A DNA stretch of 64,000 bases from Flaccisagitta enflata (GCA_965153355.1 OZ231126.1:82708001-82772000), one strand, 5' to 3'; counted from the first letter of the stretch, positions 12,567-38,990 are shown. The notes: generated by a model not told the origin, from the letters alone. Numbers and translations are program-made.

Positions 12567-13019
12567 CTGTTGTCACTCGGATTCCTCAATTTGTCCGATC
12601 TGAGAGAAAAGTGCATATGCGGAGGTTCTTCAAGACTTCCGTTCTTTTTTAGTCGCGTGCACGCGACTCTACAACCCGCTTTGTCCGTCGGTCGGTCGGT
12701 TGGTCGGTTGGTCAGTCGGTCGGTCGGTCACACTTTACTTTTTTTATCAATTTTATTTCTTTAAGTCATTTTTAGTCGTTCTAAGTCATTCTAAGTCATT
12801 CTAAGTCATTCCAAGTCATTCTAAGTCATTTCAAGTCAATTTAAGTCATTATTGTCATTTTAGTCAATATAGTCCTTTTCATCATTTTAAGTCATTTTAA
12901 GACATTATACATCATTTTAAGTCATTTTAAGTCATTTTTAGTCATTCTAAGTCATTCTAAGTCATTCTCAGTCATTTTAGTCATTTTAATCAATATAGTC
13001 AATTCACTTTTTATTTACA

Positions 13020-14100
13020 TAATTAAAGGTAATTGTAGGTCATTGTGCAATTTTGGGTAATCATAGGTAATTATAGGTCATTATAGGTCATTAAGCAATT
13101 ATAGGTTATCATAGGTCATTATAGGTAATCATAGGTCATTGTAGGTAATTATAGGTCATTATGTGATTATAGGTAATTATAGGTCATTATAGGTAATTAT
13201 AGGTTATTATGCAATTATAGGTCATTATTGGTAATTATAGGTCAGTATGTAATCATAGGTAATTATAGGTAATCATAGGTAATTATAGGTCATTATAAGT
13301 AATTATAGGTAATTACAGGTAATTATAGGTCATTATGTAATTATAGGTAATTATAGGTCATAATAGGTAATTATAGGTCATTATAGGTCATTATGAAATT
13401 ATAGGTCATTATTGGTAATTAAAGGTCATTATGTGATTACAGATAATTATAGGTAATTAATGGTAATCATAGATCATTATAGGTAATTATAGGTCATTAT
13501 GTAATTATAGGTAATAATAGGTCATTAAAGGTAATCATAGGTAATAATAGGGCATTATGAATGGTTTCTAATTCGTCATAATATGACAGAACATTCACAT
13601 TGTATACAGCTAAGGCTACAGAAATTATTCAATTATAGGTAATTATAGCTAATCATTGGTAATTATAGGTAATTATAGGTCATTATGCAATTTTAGGTAA
13701 TTATAGGTAATAATAGGTCATTATAGGTCATCATGTTATCAAAGGTAGTTATGGGTAAGTATGGGTAATCATAGGTCATTATAGGTAATTATTAGTCCTT
13801 AAGTAATCATAGGTAATCATAGGTCTTTATAGGTACTTATTGGTCATTATCTAATTATGGGTGATTATAGGTAATTATAGGTAATTATAGGTAATCATAG
13901 GTCATTATAGGTAATTATAGGTCATTATGTTATTATAGGTAATTGTGGGTAATAATGGGTAATCATACATCATTATAGGCAATTATTGGTCCATATGTTA
14001 TTATAGGTAATCATAGGTCTTTTTAGGTCATTATTTGATTATGGGTAATTATAGGTAATTATAGATGATTATATGTCATTATAGGCAATTATAGGTCAGT
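13020..14100 (+). repeat. Minisatellite array, about 10-bp units
   Basis: Over 90 degenerate units of ATAGGTAATT, ATAGGTCATT and ATTATGTAAT types. Confidence 0.9.
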
Positions 14101-14105
14101 AGCTA

Positions 14106-14688
14106 ACAGGGTGTGCAAAATTATCCGGACTTGGCAGTTACTTTTCTTAAAAACCCTGTAGAAAAAATGATTTTTGAAAGCATTAGGGGTAGATATGAAA
14201 AAATATCCTCTTTAACACTCAAAACCAAAATTCACAAAGAGTAAAATAGTCAGAAATAAAACTTTTCAGGTAAATTTGACTCAGACAAAACACTCCTTAA
14301 AAAGATTCATTGAAAAAAACTGAAATTCTGTTGTTAGTTTCTTTTGCCCTTTAGGCCAAGTTTATTTGCTTTTGTGAGCTCCATTGATGTTGATTTAGCT
14401 TATCTCCCTCAGCTTAGTGTGTGTCAAGCTATGAAAGTCACTATGGAGTAGTTACAAATACAAGAATCTATGATTTTGCCTTTAAAATAAAATCCTGTCA
14501 AAATCAAAATCTTTGCTTCAAATCATTTAACTCCCATAGTGACAAGGGCTTTAGAAAAGACCTACAGTCCATTCTAGCTTCTAGTATATCTAGCTGGGGT
14601 ACTCTAGCTCAAATTTCATAGTGCTGGGTCATTTTTAAGTATGGTTTTCTTTCTGTGGAGCAAGTCCGGATAATTTTGCACACCCTGT
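14106..14688. mobile_element. 583-bp Tc1/mariner-like element with perfect 28-bp inverted ends
   Basis: The ends start ACAGGGTGTGCAAAATTATC on both strands, are identical for 28 bp and are flanked by TA (14104-14105, 14689-14690). No transposase inside; non-autonomous. Confidence 0.92.
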
Positions 14689-14854
14689 TAATTATAGTCA
14701 TTATTGTTATTACAGGAAATAACTTACTTATATAATTAGGCGATTATGTAAGTAAGTCTCGCACGCGACATATAGGTGTTGGCCTTGTTTCCCACCTCTC
14801 AACATGCACGCCCGCACACACATGCACGCACGCACGCACGCGCACACGCATACA

Positions 14855-14882
14855 CACACAGACACACACACACACACACACA

Positions 14883-14962
<80 letters not shown>
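14855..14962 (+). repeat. (CA)n microsatellite
   Basis: About 54 units, shortly upstream of the first candidate exon at 15188. Confidence 0.95.
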
Positions 14963-14963
<1 letters not shown>

Positions 14964-15187
14964 AGTACATCTGGAAATTCACCGCTGTGCCCTTTGGGGC
15001 CGCTACCCTACTCGCACAATTGAATTAGCGGATCATTCCACACACTCAACTGAATCGCGAATTAGAATGGGAATCGAATCTCTGGATAAAATCCGTCTAT
15101 GGAAATCACTTTTACAGTAAACGTGAAGATGTCGAGAAAATGACCTCGGTGATTTCACTGATTTTTTTTCTATTTTCAATCGGCATA

Positions 15188-29007
<13,820 letters not shown>

Positions 29008-29446
29008 CCTAAGCTTAGTTTAGCTTAGCTTAGCTTTATGTTTTGCTAGCTTTGCTCATCGCTCATCACTCATCGCAATCCTGATCATCTGTGCATCAAA
29101 ATTTTTCTCTCCTTCTAAAAAGTTACTCACAGCTCGATTCAAATGGCTCATTCCAAGGGAGAGTGTCAAGCTTCTTTAAAGACTTTTTTAGATAAGCTTT
29201 AGAAATTTTCGGCCCTCAACTGTTTTGAAAATCCAGGCTCTTCAATGCAGTGATACCCCGCTATACCAAATTAAAGATAAACGGAGATCTGCTTTTAACA
29301 AACATAGGATATTGATTTCTTTTTTATTTCTTCATATTTCCTATATTGGCAATGACAGAAATCTGTCTGTAACAAATGAAATTTGTTAGTCGCTTGAAAA
29401 CCATTTTTGGCGGTTTCAAATCTAATAAGAACTAATTTTCTTTCAG

Positions 29447-29539
29447 ACCCCGAGGATCCACGTCCGGCCAAACGTAGACGTTTATCTTCCCTGTTGTCCC
29501 CGTTTGAAATCCAACGTATTCATTTGGAAACCTCTCAAG
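29447..29539 (+). CDS. Candidate exon with KRRR patch
   Basis: This 93-nt segment lies between TTTCTTTCAG and CAAG/GTGTGA. It encodes PEDPRPAKRRRLSSLLS and FEIQRIHLETSQG, with a nuclear-localisation-like basic patch. Phase 1-1; no upstream donor joins convincingly. It could belong to the preceding gene or another one. Confidence 0.3.
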
Positions 29540-29548
29540 GTGTGATGG

Positions 29549-29690
<142 letters not shown>

Positions 29691-29828
29691 AAACACGCAA
29701 AGACACTCACTCGTGTGTTGAATAATCAATCATTTTTATTCGTTCTACTCGCATGCACATTACTCAAGAACCTTGTGGTGGTATGTCTGTCTGTTGATCC
29801 ATGAGTCTGTCAGTTTGTTTGTGCATAG

Positions 29829-30336
29829 GACAGCCGTCTTCTAAAAGCAACATTTGTGTTCCATCAAGGGCCAAATCTGAAAAAAAAACAAGGTCAGCTA
29901 CATAGCTACCCCAGTCTCATGCGGGTGGGCAGATGGACAGATGGACCAATGATCCAATGGACTAACAAAGCTGGTTGTAGAGCCACGCAGCAACTAAAAA
30001 TGTGTATAACTGAATCATTATACTAAAATAGTTGTTGAGATGAGTCATGATAGATATTTTTTGCATGATTTGCACTTAACAACAAAAAAGAGAGTATTAT
30101 AATTTCAACATCAAGCAAGAATGAAAAAAGTGTCAGTAAGATTTCACTAAGAACCTTGATTTTCTTGTTTATTTTCATTTAAATTGCTTAGTTGAGGTCA
30201 GAATAAAATGTACACAGAGTATCTTTAAAGATAATTTGTCGTCGATAAGCATTTGAGCACCATCATTTTCCTAATATTGATGCAAAAAGTATGGTGAAAC
30301 GCTTTATTTTCTTTCAAAAATTGCCGTCATAATATT
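29829..30336 (+). repeat. Dispersed repeat R3, copy 1
   Basis: Matches 53705-54320 (AAGCAACATTTGTGTT near the start, AAGTATGGTGAAAC and TTGCCGTCATA near the end). An A element lies inside this copy only. Confidence 0.65.
29887..30000 (-). mobile_element. Hairpin-GGTC element, subfamily A (minus, short)
   Basis: AACAAGGTCAGCTACATAGC, CCCCAGTCTCATGCGGGTGG, GGACAGATGG, hairpin AGCCACGCAGCAACTAAAAA (decayed). The related R3 copy near 53750 lacks it. Confidence 0.75.
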
Positions 30337-30473
30337 TTTAGTCGCGGACACGTGACTCTACCCCTTGCCGTGTTGGTCGGTAGGTCCAAAATATTTTTGA
30401 ATTGCAAGCGGTTTTTGCATTACTGCTCCTGCCCAATTGTTCGTGACTGGATTGCCGTGTATCCGGCCTTGTT
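30335..30473 (+). mobile_element. Hairpin-GGTC element, subfamily B (copy 2)
   Basis: AGTCGCGGACACGTGACT, short GGTCGG tract, 3' arm TTCGTGACT, CCGTGTATCCGGCCTTGTT. Confidence 0.85.
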
Positions 30474-30481
30474 GAATGAGT

Positions 30482-30885
30482 GTTACTAGTAATGGCAGTT
30501 GTCGTTGTGAGGAAAGAAGTTGTAAGCACCCTCATAGATGAACAGTTATACTCGTTGACATGCTTTCTTGTATTTGCATTCCCAAACAAATGAAAATATA
30601 TTGCTTTATTGGTCCTACACAAAATCATAGAAAATGAAACAAAAATCAATTTGAACTTTTTGTAAAAAAATCTTTAAAAATTCATTACTTGAAAAATATA
30701 AGTCGTTGAGCATTTTGCTTGGCGCCAAATGAAAGAAAATTATCAAATTTACTTACCCTATCAATTTCATTGGAGGCCCCAATAGCTTGATTAAGATGCA
30801 AAACTTTCTAATAAGAAAATGAAAACCATGTTTCTCTGGAATATCTCTAAAAGTTGAAGACTGACTGCAACTTTTTTCCGACTAG
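30482..30885 (-). repeat. Dispersed repeat R1, copy 3 (minus)
   Basis: Reverse complement of R1 3' end (TTACTAGTAATGGCAGTTGT) through the 5' hairpin region; one internal unit only. Confidence 0.7.
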
Positions 30886-30954
30886 ACACTGTTTTTTCTC
30901 ATTTTTATGGTCAGTTATGTATCATGTTTTTAAGTTTTTCAGTAATGATTTGAT

Positions 30955-31167
30955 TTTTAGTCGCGTGCACGCAACTCTAAACCCCGCTTTGTCCATCCGT
31001 CCGTTGGTCCGTTGGTCAGTTGGTTGGTGGCTCGTTCGGTCCGTCACACTTTTTTTATCAATTTTATTTCTTTTAGTCAGTTATAGTCAATTAAGAGTAT
31101 ACTGAGTCATTCGAAGTCATTTTAAATCAATCTGTCTTGCATGTGACTTATAGGTGTTGGCGTTGTT
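30955..31167 (+). mobile_element. Hairpin-GGTC element, subfamily C (copy 4, short)
   Basis: TTTTAGTCGCGTGCACGCAA, CCGTCCGTTGGTC, TTTTAGTCAGTTATAGTCAA, 3' TGCATGTGACTTATAGG and TTGGCGTTGTT. Confidence 0.85.
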
Positions 31168-31302
31168 TAATAAAACAATTATCAATTATGTAAATATATC
31201 ATTATGTATATATGTTTGTAATGGTAACATGGGACTAGCGACTGTGTCTGTTGGCCTGTTGGGCTTTATATCACATTTAAGACTAACTTTTGTCTTTTTC
31301 AG

Positions 31303-31521
31303 AAGCGCATTCGAATTTCTTTAGAAACGGAAGGATCGATTGACGTGCATAATTCAAGAAATGCAACTTTTCTACGTCGTTTACTTTTTCATCCAAAGCT
31401 TCCGTCAACAAAAGCTAATCAGCCCCTTGTGAATCATGTTGGTTACCGTTTGAAAAATTCTGAAATTGTGAAACAAAGAATAATGAATTTAAAGTTGTCC
31501 CTGCTCTACAATATGAATTAG
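31303..31521 (+). CDS. Candidate terminal exon, unknown
   Basis: After a good acceptor (TGTCTTTTTCAG) this 73-codon reading ends in TAG. It encodes KRIRISLETEGSIDVHN, then ATFLRRLLFHPKLPS and later NSEIVKQRIMNLKL. Not recognised. RISLETEG resembles RIHLETSQ of the 29.4-kb segment, hinting at related exons. Confidence 0.3.
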   Translation, partial: KRIRISLETEGSIDVHNSRNATFLRRLLFHPKLPSTKANQPLVNHVGYRLKNSEIVKQRIMNLKLSLLYNMN

Positions 31522-31646
31522 AGCATTTCCCATGATTGTGGTAATACAATGAATTTACCATTGAGCTTATTCGCGATTGATTTACAGCTGGGTAGAAATT
31601 GGCCGAAAGTTCAGCTCAATAACATCATATTTTTGAATGAATTCAT

Positions 31647-31856
31647 GTGAACAACGTCACAAATGTCGCATGTACCAGAACTTTCAAAGAAGGAACATTG
31701 TGTCATCGTTCATTTCATAGTTTCAAGGGAAAGGCTCAAAAAGGCATGGCTGCGGTCAGACTGCTTCTTACAATAAATGTAACAGATGGACAATTTTTAG
31801 GATATACGTTTAAGCTTCGCGCGCGTCCAGGGATTAGATATCACGTCGTAGACTGA
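31647..31856 (+). CDS. Short open reading, unknown
   Basis: An open frame of about 69 codons after a TGA reads RTFKEGTLCHRSFHSFKGK and TINVTDGQFLGYTFKLR. Composition is protein-like and not low-complexity. No start context or splice sites are clear and no family is recognised. It may be an exon or transposon remnant downstream of the 31.3-kb segment. Confidence 0.2.
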   Translation: MNNVTNVACTRTFKEGTLCHRSFHSFKGKAQKGMAAVRLLLTINVTDGQFLGYTFKLRARPGIRYHVVD

Positions 31857-32196
31857 AGCTGCCTTGTGGCATATACAGAAAAAAAAAACTTCAAATAGTT
31901 AACAGTACATTAAATAGCTTATATTGCTACGACTGCACAGTGTACAGAGCTTTCTAAAACTTGACTCCATCTCTTCTTTTAAATTGTTACACGCAACTGA
32001 GGAGGCGATGTTATTCTGTCCATTTGTTAATCTGTTGGCCACATATTCATAGGACAATCTACCAGGCACACTCAAACTTATTCTTACATATTTTTCTTTG
32101 TTGCTTACTTCGTATCGCCACAACAGGCTTTGTTCGTCCATCAATCCATCAAATTGTCAGTCCGTGACTTTATGTGTGTGTGCTTCAAATTATGCA

Positions 32197-32198
<2 letters not shown>
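31857..32198. other. No feature recognised
   Basis: Unique-looking AT-rich sequence before a TC microsatellite. Confidence 0.4.

Positions 32199-32275
<77 letters not shown>
32199..32275 (+). repeat. (TC)n microsatellite
   Basis: About 38 units. Confidence 0.95.
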
Positions 32276-32278
<3 letters not shown>

Positions 32279-32451
32279 GTGTTCTAGTGACGACAAACAC
32301 CATGGTCCCATATTAAAAGCATTATCAAGGTAAATACAGTCATGAATTTCAACCCTTCCACGAGGGAGCCGGCGAAGTAAGTGAGCGAGCCCGTGAACGG
32401 AGCGGATGAGTGCAGCAGAATGCTGCAGAGCGAGTGAGCGATGTAAATTAA

Positions 32452-32744
32452 AACAAGGCCAAGTTATGGCCAATAAGTGCGCCTCGCTTGATTAAGAATT
32501 TAAGGATGAACGTTTTGAATGAATGAATGAATGAATGAATGAATGAATGAATGAATGAATGAATGAATGAATGAATGAATAAAAGAATGAAAATGAGCGT
32601 GGTGAGGCATGAGAAGTGATAGTAATGAAGAATTGGCTTTTTTGAGCGATTAAAACGATTGCGTTACCAACCGACCGACCGACCGACCGACCAACCGACC
32701 AACGGACATGACCTCTTATAGAAGTGCGAGGACGCACTTAAAAA
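32452..32744 (-). mobile_element. Hairpin-GGTC element, subfamily E (copy 1) with GAAT array
   Basis: Minus orientation: hairpin AAGTGCGTCCTCGCACTT, TCTATAAGAGG, GGTCGGTCGG, (ATTC)n at 32517-32581, 3' arm GAGGCGCACTT, TATTGGCC and TTGGCCTTGTT. Confidence 0.85.
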
Positions 32745-33059
32745 TGTGGTTCGTGACCAAGCGGCCTTTTCCGATCTCAATTGTCTCATGTAGAAACTGG
32801 CCCTCTCTCTTTCCCTCTATATGTTAGTCTGTCCCAAAGATCGATAACGCAAACTTATGTATAACGCGATATTGGTTAAGACAGTAATTCCTCTTTCTCA
32901 CTCATGTGACAAATTTATCTGAGCCAGAATTCCACATTAGTTATCCATAATGCAAACTGCAAATAGCCGCAATTTCACTTAAACGAAAGAAATGAATTCC
33001 TACGTCGGATTTTTCGTCGATAAAAAAACAAGTTCGCGATTTACAACACAAAAAAGTGA

Positions 33060-33238
33060 GTGTGTCCAAGGCGGGCATCAGGTACCGCTGACCATGTGCG
33101 ATGTGGATGACTAGTTACTTTTTCTGCGTTTATAAGCTTTTTGAGCTCACCGCTCCCACGCAAATGCCCAAGTGACTCTCTCCACTGCCCCTGCCCACCC
33201 GCGAGGGACTGGGGTAGCAGTGTATCCGGCCTTTTGGA
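33060..33238 (+). mobile_element. Chimeric remnant of family G and subfamily A
   Basis: GGGCATCAGGTACCGCTGAC (G end) joined to TGAGCTCACCGCTCC and GGGACTGGGGTAGCAGTGTA (A 3' half). Confidence 0.5.
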
Positions 33239-33457
33239 AAAAAAAGTCAAATTACATGATTTGTCTTTTTGAAGCATATAATTAAAATCAAGTTTTTGAA
33301 TTTTGATTTTGATAATTATAAAACTTAAAATTTTTGTTTGATATCATGTAATATTTATGATTTTTAGCTTGAAAAAATCATCTTATTTAAGTAGCCCTAA
33401 CTAGAATTTTGTAAAAATGATTCTTTTTTATTTTTTCACATTTAAAATTTTTTTATA

Positions 33458-34031
33458 CAGTAGATGTCGTCTAGACTTGGAAATCTGGGGGAATTTATTA
33501 CAGGAAGACAAATAAAGTTAAGAGAGTGATATTTGAATTATAAATTATTAAAAGGATGCTTTATTGCCCATAGGTGTTGGTTGCCATGGAAACAAATTTC
33601 CATGTATTTACGCTAAAGTATCAATTTTTTGAGAAATTATTTGAGAGAACATTGTTTAAAATAAAATTTGCTACAACTTTCTCACAGTATGTTCTGTAAG
33701 AATATCGCTGGTTTGGCGGTTGCTAGGGAGCATCACAGGGCTGTCACACATAGTTACGCTCCTTAGCAACGGCTAAACGAGCAATATTCTTACACAACAT
33801 ACTGTGGGAAAGTTGTGGCAAATTTTATTTTAAACAATATTCCCTGAAAAAATTTCTCAAAATATTGATACTTTAGCGTGTATACATGAAAATGTGTTTC
33901 CATAGCAACCAACACCCATGGGCAACAAAGCATACTTTTATTAGTCTATATTCCAAATATCAGTCTCTTAAGTAAATTTGTCTTCTTGTAATGAATTCCC
34001 CCGTATTTCCAAGTCTAGACGACATCTACTG
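33458..34031. mobile_element. 574-bp palindromic MITE, copy 2
   Basis: Same ends and internal blocks as 3284-3848, TA flanks at 33456-33457 and 34032-34033. Confidence 0.9.
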
Positions 34032-34033
34032 TA

Positions 34034-34570
34034 TAAATAAGATTTGAACTTAAAAATGCTGTTAAACTGATAAGCAAAAATTAGGTAATATTTGATAAAA
34101 ATCAAGCAACAAAAAAAAAAAATTAAGGTGACTTTTGAATTAAAAATAACCATGACACATAAAACAAAAATTAAAAAGATACAAAAAGTAAAAAGATATA
34201 TGAATAAAAAACAAAAAATTTACAAAAAAGAAAAAAAAATAACGAAGAAAGAAAATTAACAAAAAAAGAAAATTAACAAAGAAATCTTGACATTTTCAAA
34301 TGTTTTTGACCGGACAGATGAATTGGAAATGGGCGTCATTGAGGCAGATCGATTATTTTTTGTTCTATTCTTAATCAAGTCTGTCATAGATCACACCACT
34401 TAGAAATTTCATAACTCTAATTTTTTTTCACTCTTTAATGTTTATCTGTGGTATATCCATCTGTGGTAGATTTGAACGACTGACGGTCACATGACAATTG
34501 CATTTCAAATGGGCCACTTGGTCGCTCACTGCCTTCGTTTACTGGCACCGCTCACTCCGCTCACAGGCTC
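34034..34570. other. No feature recognised
   Basis: A-rich tract followed by unique-looking sequence. Confidence 0.5.
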
Positions 34571-34571
34571 G

Positions 34572-34642
<71 letters not shown>
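34571..34642 (+). repeat. (TTG)n microsatellite
   Basis: 24 units, just upstream of an A element. Confidence 0.95.
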
Positions 34643-34670
34643 CTTGTAGTTGATAATTTTTTTTGTAAAT

Positions 34671-34884
34671 TTTTAGTCACGTGCTATGCGACTCAACACC
34701 CCGCTTTGTCCGTCCAACCGTCCATCGGTTGGTCGGTTCCCATTTTACTTTTCGGCATTTTTGAGCGTTTTGAGCTCACTGCTCCTGCCTAAATACTCCA
34801 GAGATCTTCACCATCACTGCTCCTGCCCATCCGCACGCGACTAGGGTAGCCGGCCTTGTATCCGGCCTTGTATCCGGCCTTGTT
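34671..34884 (+). mobile_element. Hairpin-GGTC element, subfamily A (copy 4), triplicated tail
   Basis: AGTCACGTGCTATGCGACT hairpin; 3' arm GCACGCGACT; then the tail unit TATCCGGCCTTG occurs in tandem (partial plus two). Confidence 0.85.
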
Positions 34885-35020
34885 TCAAAGTCAAGTTACT
34901 TTGGAAGTGTTAGCCTGAATATGGGCTAAAAAGGGTTATTATTGCCAGACAATGCACTCAGCGTGTCTCTAAATTTAGTCTTTAATAAGACGTTTCATTT
35001 TGTAACCCTACATATACATT

Positions 35021-35088
35021 ACCGACCAACCAACCGACCAACCCACAGACACAGCCAGATATAGACGTGCTTTGACGCACCTAAAAAA
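35021..35088 (-). mobile_element. Hairpin-GGTC element, subfamily D (minus, 3' truncated)
   Basis: ACCGACCAACCAACCGACCA tract, GACACAGCCAGATATAGA, hairpin CGTGCTTTGACGCACCT. Confidence 0.7.
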
Positions 35089-35152
35089 GAATCAAGTTTC
35101 CGTACATTTACTCCGTCTGTGACTGTGTTTATTTTTTTGTTTGTTTGTGTGT

Positions 35153-35453
<301 letters not shown>

Positions 35454-35702
35454 GACATCGAATGTTTAAATTTTGACATTGACACCGTGTTTTGCTATCT
35501 AATGTAAATGTTTAGTTATGTGTTTTATGCGTTTTTAAAGGCTCTTGTTTTTTGATGTTGGTTTTGTTTTCGAATGTTTGTTTTGTTTTCAAAAGTTTGT
35601 TTTGTTTTTGAATGTTTTTTATATTTATGAATGTTTGTTATGTTTGTGCATATATGTTATGTTTGTGAATGTTTGTTTTGTTTGTGCATATATGTGACAG
35701 TT

Positions 35703-35915
<213 letters not shown>

Positions 35916-36299
35916 ACCAGACCAGAAATGGAGTGGGAGAAAGACGGGGCCACATTTAATCGCTCTTTGTGGTGTCATGCATACGCTCTCAGTCTCAGTC
36001 ATGTCAGTTGTGATCGTCTGTGCCCTCATTATCATCGTTGTCAGGATCGTGATCATCGTCATTGTTCACGACCTCATTTTCATCTTTTTTTTCAATCTTT
36101 GTAAAAAAGGAGAAAAAAATGAAGAAAAGGCGAAAAAAGTATTACTGGTACTCCACGCTGTTTTCTCCCTATACACTATCGACAATATTCATCTTACGTT
36201 TGTCATGAGGTCTGCATTTCTCTCCATTTGCGTGTCAAGGTGAAGAACGTTAAGGAGGCAATTAGTCGACTTCAGATGGCCAGGTGAGACAATGTCTCA

Positions 36300-36560
36300 C
36301 TGAGACATGGTTTGGTGGCAAATGATCAAGTAGCAAATTGACACTTTGAATGGTCATTGGGCGATTGGTCAGGTGGCAAATGCCGAAATGGCTGATGATC
36401 AGGTGGCAAAAAGTCAGAAGGAAAATGCTTAAGTGGTAAACAGTCGGGTGGCAAATGGTCAGGTGTAAAATGACCAGTGGTCAAAGGGTCAAGGAATATC
36501 TGACAAGGTGGCAAATCAGAAGAAAACCCGCCTTGTGTCAATGTGGCAGAAAACTTAACG
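36300..36560 (+). repeat. Degenerate minisatellite, about 18-20-bp unit
   Basis: Units around GGTCAGGTGGCAAATG, strongly diverged. Confidence 0.6.
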
Positions 36561-36658
36561 ACATGTGATGAAGTCTTGAGGAGAAATCTCAGGTCGAAAA
36601 TAACCATTAAGAATTAGATTGAGATGAATATCTTTGTGGCATCACGCATCAAACAAGA

Positions 36659-36801
36659 ATCATCGTCATCATCATCATCATCATCGTGATCATCATCATC
36701 ATCGTCATCATCATTATTATCATCATCATTATTATCATCATCGTTATCATGATCATAATCATCATCATCACAATCAGGATCATCACCATCATCATTAACA
36801 A

Positions 36802-36868
<67 letters not shown>
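36659..36868 (+). repeat. (ATC)n microsatellite
   Basis: Imperfect then perfect trinucleotide run. Confidence 0.95.
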
Positions 36869-36871
<3 letters not shown>

Positions 36872-37070
36872 GAAACACGCCCTAATCGTTCGTTTCCTTT
36901 CGGCGACAAATCGCGCGATTGCAGCGTCACAGAAAATCGATTCATAAAATCATTTTAATTTTTTGGTTCTTTCTTTTCTGTCGATCTATTTTCTATCTAT
37001 CAAATAGATAGTATCCATCGGATTATCATTCCATCTGGCCTAGATTTCGATTTGATCTCTGTCTGTCTCC

Positions 37071-37072
<2 letters not shown>

Positions 37073-37162
<90 letters not shown>
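37073..37162 (+). repeat. (TC)n microsatellite
   Basis: About 45 units. Confidence 0.95.
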
Positions 37163-37168
<6 letters not shown>

Positions 37169-37303
37169 CCAGATGTTTTGATTCTTGATCTAAGAATATC
37201 CTGGACTGTAGGGACGTAATTTGGATCCATGGTTTCATGGTTTCATTTGTTTTCAATTCAATAAATAAAAATCATTGCATCAATCAAAACTATCAACGGT
37301 ACA

Positions 37304-37422
37304 AACAAGGCAATTCAGTGGCGGACGGTTGGGCAGTAATGCAAAAACCGCTCCCAATCCAAAAATATTACGGTGGGACGGAGGGACACGGCAACGTGTA
37401 GAGTAGCGTGTCCGCGACTAAA
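37304..37422 (-). mobile_element. Hairpin-GGTC element, subfamily B (minus, short)
   Basis: AACAAGGCAATTCAGTGGCG, GGACGGTTGGGCAGTAATGC, hairpin AGTAGCGTGTCCGCGACT. Confidence 0.8.
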
Positions 37423-37509
37423 GAAATCGTAAAAATGGGAAAATATAGAAGTTGACATAAATCACATTTGCATTTAAAAATACACGCGATGATTAAACTG
37501 CGGGTATCA

Positions 37510-38764
37510 TCGTCCCTCAGCGGCGTAGGAGAGCTAGATTTTTTGAGACTTCCACCACCTAACTAGTGTCCGGCAAATTTGGTGTCCCAACAGACAATAA
37601 AAAATGTAAGATAGATATTACTACTATACTCTTGTTTGCCACTCTACTCTTGTTTGCAACTATACTCTTGGATAAGTAGGATGAGGCCTTATCACACCAA
37701 ATATAGGATTGAATAATTTCATTTCTCTCTCAGCTATGACGCACTGAAATTAAAGTAAGAGGAATTTACCTAGAGGACAAAGTTACCATTCACTTTACCA
37801 ATTTTGCTCAGGTCAATGCTTGTGTTTATTTTTTTGTACTTAAATGTGTAGACTTGCATGATAAAACCGATTTGTCACTGTCAAATGACAAACATACTGA
37901 AGGATTGAAGGAAATTCGATTCTGAAGAGACTAAAGAGTGAAAAAAAAAACGACAATCATTTCAGCAACTGCTCACTGAAAATTTTAAATTTGCATAAGA
38001 AATCCAAAAATCACTAAAATAAGAACATAGCGCCCTCAGTTCATGTTTTAGGAATCGCGCTATGTTCTTGTTTTGTTGATATTCTGATTTTCTATGCAAA
38101 TTTAAAATTTTCAATGAGCTATGGTATATTGACAAAAGAAGTTTTCCAATGTTTTTCGCATATTTTTTCAGCTGTGAAATAAAGGATTGGGGTTTAAAAC
38201 TGGCATATGCAAGTCAATTCATGCAAAATATGGCTGTTGACAGTTTAATTGAGAACATAAAAACAAAAATTGTCATCAAATTTCATTTTATAAATTTCAT
38301 GACTTATCTAGCTCGGGTAGCAAATTCTATGTTAATTTTCAGTGCGTCCTATTCACATTCCGTGTCTAGATCTTCATTACTTCTCTTACCCACCTCCCCT
38401 ATACCCCCCTGTATTTGCCTAAAACTAACATAAGCTCCGAATTTTGATTTCTTCATAAATTGTTCATTAGATTGCTACCATGCAAGAGCATTTATTGTTC
38501 AGTGTGTGTTGGTTTGTTTTCCTCTCTCCCTCTCTCTTCCTTTTTTTTCTGAGAAAAAATGTATTAACCTTTGCACTTTTAAGGTGCATGGAAGGAAATC
38601 ATCTGTCAATTTCAATCTCCAATGTCACTTAGGCTTTGAATGTCCTGCAATCAGTCTGTCTGTCTTTCTGTCTGTTTTACCATCTTTTATTCTTTTTTTT
38701 TCTTTTGTTAAATCTTTTTTTCCTGCTTTTTAACTTTTCCTGTTTGTCTGTCCCTTTGTCTGTT

Positions 38765-38830
<66 letters not shown>

Positions 38831-38990
38831 CATTTTTTTTTTTTCTATTTTCCTTTTTTTTATTTTTCCTCTCTCTTTCCTCTCTTTCTGCTTTCCTTCA
38901 TGGGTGTCCCGACAACTTTGGTGTCCCGACAGCAGGGACTTCCATGGAAGTCCCGGAAGTCCCTTCTCCTACGCCGCTGTCGTCCCTCTA
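37510..38990. mobile_element. Candidate 1.5-kb DNA transposon relic with AGCGGCGTAGGAGA ends
   Basis: Left CGTCCCTCAGCGGCGTAGGA and right TCCTACGCCGCTGTCGTCC are inverted; inner GTGTCCCAAC and GTGTCCCGAC blocks are also inverted. A 60-bp-arm hairpin (37975-38120) and a TC microsatellite (38767-38826) lie inside. No transposase reading. Confidence 0.6.

Larger units (their letters stand above)
12645..14789 (+). mobile_element. Hairpin-GGTC element, subfamily C (copy 2), 2.1 kb
   Basis: 5' AGTCGCGTGCACGCGACT, GGTCGGTCGG, then AAGTCATTCT units (12.77-13.0 kb) and ATAGGTAATT/ATAGGTCATT units (13.02-14.1 kb). 3' GCACGCGACATATAGGTGTT and GGCCTTGTT. A 583-bp transposon has jumped into the array. 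Confidence 0.85.
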
